From the NCBI GenBank assembly GCA_036377675.1, contig DASUXY010000032.1, positions 39,839 to 103,838 of the forward strand: 64,000 nt of DNA. The letters are read 5' to 3'. A program made the translations under genes and the position numbers. The notes beneath the pieces are model-generated. The model was not told the origin of the DNA. It saw only the letters and a program-made list of their open reading frames with translations, and made no database searches. Below are positions 62,697-64,000 of this stretch, piece after piece. The stretch comes from DASUXY01 sp036377675 (GTDB taxonomy: Bacteria; Bacillota; Bacilli; Bacillales; Amphibacillaceae). Each line of letters starts with the position of its first letter. Positions within the stretch are counted from its first letter, which is position 1.

Positions 62697-63245
62697 ATGA
62701 ACTATATCATTCGTGGTGAAAATATTGAAGTGACGGAGGCTATACGCAATTACGTCGAAAAAAAGATAAACAAATTGAATAGGTATTTTGATACGCCTCC
62801 GACCTCCGATGTCCATGTGAATCTTAAAGTTTATAATGATGAACAACAAATTGAAGTAACGATTCCGATGCCTGGTTTGCTCCTACGGGGTGAAGAAGAA
62901 CACGCGGATTTATATGCAGCAATTGATTTAGTAGTTGATAAATTGGAAAGACAAATTCGTAAGTATAAAACAAAAGTTAATCGAAAGTTCCGTCAAAAAG
63001 GATCACCGAAGCACATTTTTGCTGAATTAGAAAAAGAAGCAGCAAAAGAAGAAGAGTCCGATGATATTGAAATTGTTCGTACGAAGCGATTTAATTTAAA
63101 ACCGATGGATTCAGAAGAAGCTGTACTACAAATGGACTTGTTAGGACATGCTTTCTTTGTTTTTACAAATGCAGAGTCCGGTGATACGAACGTTGTTTAT
63201 CGCCGTAAAGATGGAAAATACGGACTGATCGAGCCTCACGTGTAA
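62697..63245 (+). CDS. hpf: Long-form ribosome hibernation promoting factor HPF (YvyD)
   Basis: The 182-residue protein dimerises 70S ribosomes into 100S particles in stationary phase or stress. The N-terminal S30AE domain (about 1-100: IIRGENIEVTEAIRNYVEKKINKL, HADLYAAIDLVVDKLERQIRKYK) binds the small subunit decoding site; the C-terminal domain (about 125-182: VRTKRFNLKPMDSEEAVLQMDLLGHAFFVF) mediates dimerisation. ATG with GGGAGG upstream. Confidence 0.97.
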   Translation: MNYIIRGENIEVTEAIRNYVEKKINKLNRYFDTPPTSDVHVNLKVYNDEQQIEVTIPMPGLLLRGEEEHADLYAAIDLVVDKLERQIRKYKTKVNRKFRQKGSPKHIFAELEKEAAKEEESDDIEIVRTKRFNLKPMDSEEAVLQMDLLGHAFFVFTNAESGDTNVVYRRKDGKYGLIEPHV

Positions 63246-63259
63246 GTATAATCTCACAC

Positions 63260-63288
63260 AAGCCAATCCCAATATTGGGGTTGGCTTC
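63260..63288 (+). terminator. Intrinsic terminator after hpf
   Basis: AAGCCAATCCC and GGGGTTGGCTT pair closely around AATATT, followed by a T-rich stretch. Confidence 0.75.
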
Positions 63289-63509
63289 ATTCATTTAATA
63301 TTGAAAAGCGAAGGCACTTGTCGAAATATGTAAAACGAATGACTGAAAAACGCTTTTCATAACATAAACGCATCCTATTTTGTCACAATCATTAGAAAAA
63401 TGTTTGAATCATGTGGTGATCATCGTTATAAAGTCTTATAATAACGATTCGTCTACGAATCATGTCTTATGTTATAACATACATAGAAACAATTGCTAGG
63501 AGGTGTGAA

Positions 63510-63695
63510 ATGACTGAAGATGAAAGGCAATGCTTGAATCAATTATTTTTAAAAGTACAACAGCACGAAGAAACGATTGCACAGCTTGTTGAAATCCTTG
63601 CTATGACAAATTGTCGCCTCGTAGACGTAACCGATATTTTAGAGCGTCTTCAGCATTATTCATACAACCCTAACAAGATGTTCCCCGAAAGATAA
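63510..63695 (+). CDS. Small hypothetical helical protein
   Basis: A 61-residue protein, mostly one long amphipathic helix (LNQLFLKVQQHEETIAQLVEIL) with two cysteines. ATG at 63510 with AGGAGG at good spacing; the frame is open 16 codons upstream without support. Unrecognised family; it sits between hpf and, presumably, secA outside the window. Confidence 0.65.
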   Translation: MTEDERQCLNQLFLKVQQHEETIAQLVEILAMTNCRLVDVTDILERLQHYSYNPNKMFPER

Positions 63696-63736
63696 ACCTC
63701 TTATAATCTTCCATTAACCTCTCATAAGCCTTCCAA

Positions 63737-63771
63737 ATAAAAAGTAGTCCACCTCTTGGACTGCTTTTTAT
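63737..63771 (+). terminator. Intrinsic terminator after the last small gene
   Basis: AAAAAGTAGTCCA and TGGACTGCTTTTT form a 13-bp stem (one G-T pair) with a 5-nt loop and a T run. Confidence 0.85.
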
Positions 63772-64000
63772 TTGTATGTACGGACGAATATTTCGTAATC
63801 CACGAGGTAAGATCAATGTTTGTAGTTGTCATTATCGTTTAAATAATGTTATGATAAATGATGAATTATAATAGTTTTTTCACAAAATATCAATAAAAAA
63901 GTATTATTTTAACTATGACGAATGATAGAAAATAACCTTTTACTGTCCTTATGAAGATGAGTCATTAGGATAGACTGTATGTAGGAAATAAGTTTTTTAT
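63772..64000. other. A+T-rich region at the window end
   Basis: No gene seen. TATAAT at 63866-63871 could be a -10 of the next gene outside the window. Confidence 0.4.

Noticed and set aside
1..64000. tRNA, rRNA, intact transposases or prophage genes
   Set aside because: None recognised on either strand; the only mobile-element trace is the group IIC intron fragment.

Overview
The window looks like chromosomal DNA of an endospore-forming, low-G+C Firmicute of the family Bacillaceae. Supporting evidence: AGGAGG-type ribosome binding sites, many TTG/GTG starts, ytaF, ymaF, ydjO and yvyE homologues, and the degS-degU-degV-comFA-comFC-hpf block in nearly Bacillus subtilis order. No rRNA, tRNA, CRISPR array or intact insertion sequence was seen. 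Similarity statements are from memory of the families; no search was run.

Layout. 1-13 kb: the 5' part of a PhoP-box-controlled pstS (minus strand), queF behind a preQ1-I riboswitch, glpK, a threonine/serine dehydratase, an NCS2 permease, a HAD phosphatase, cvfB/yitL, an orphan E2 acyltransferase-like protein, an SDR, ytaF, a 7Fe ferredoxin, ymaF and rodA. 14-24 kb: a peptidoglycan amino-sugar salvage cluster (nagZ, a BadF-type kinase, an ABC sugar importer without ATPase, murQ, a MurP-like PTS EIIBC, MupG/DUF871), followed by a coiled-coil protein and a secreted GHL10/DUF187 glycosidase. nagA-nagB at 53.9-55.8 kb complete the route to fructose-6-P.

26-41 kb: a broken AtoE-type short-chain fatty acid transporter, a TAXI-TRAP transporter (binding protein plus fused permease), a PucR/CdaR-type regulator with GAF-like regions, and a six-gene beta-oxidation operon (3-hydroxyacyl-CoA dehydrogenase, enoyl-CoA hydratase, thiolase, CoA-transferase, acyl-CoA ligase, acyl-CoA dehydrogenase) with a cre-like site at its promoter. 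The TAXI binding protein is the most striking item: its two halves are in reversed order relative to the family, so it reads as a natural circular permutant behind an intact lipoprotein signal. The operon terminator is followed at once by the 5' part of a group IIC intron and then gene debris.

41-56 kb: a ferritin-like protein, an MFS exporter, a DASS/SLC13 carboxylate symporter, ydjO, an aldehyde dehydrogenase with its DUF779 partner, a truncated formamidase fused out of frame to another gene's tail, a two-domain P-loop protein with one ruined P-loop, an IDEAL-domain protein, a PBP3/MecA-like penicillin-binding protein, and nagA-nagB. 56-64 kb: yvyE, degS-degU, degV, comFA-comFC, hpf and a small ORF. 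comFB and the flagellar block that sits between comFC and hpf in B. subtilis are absent here.
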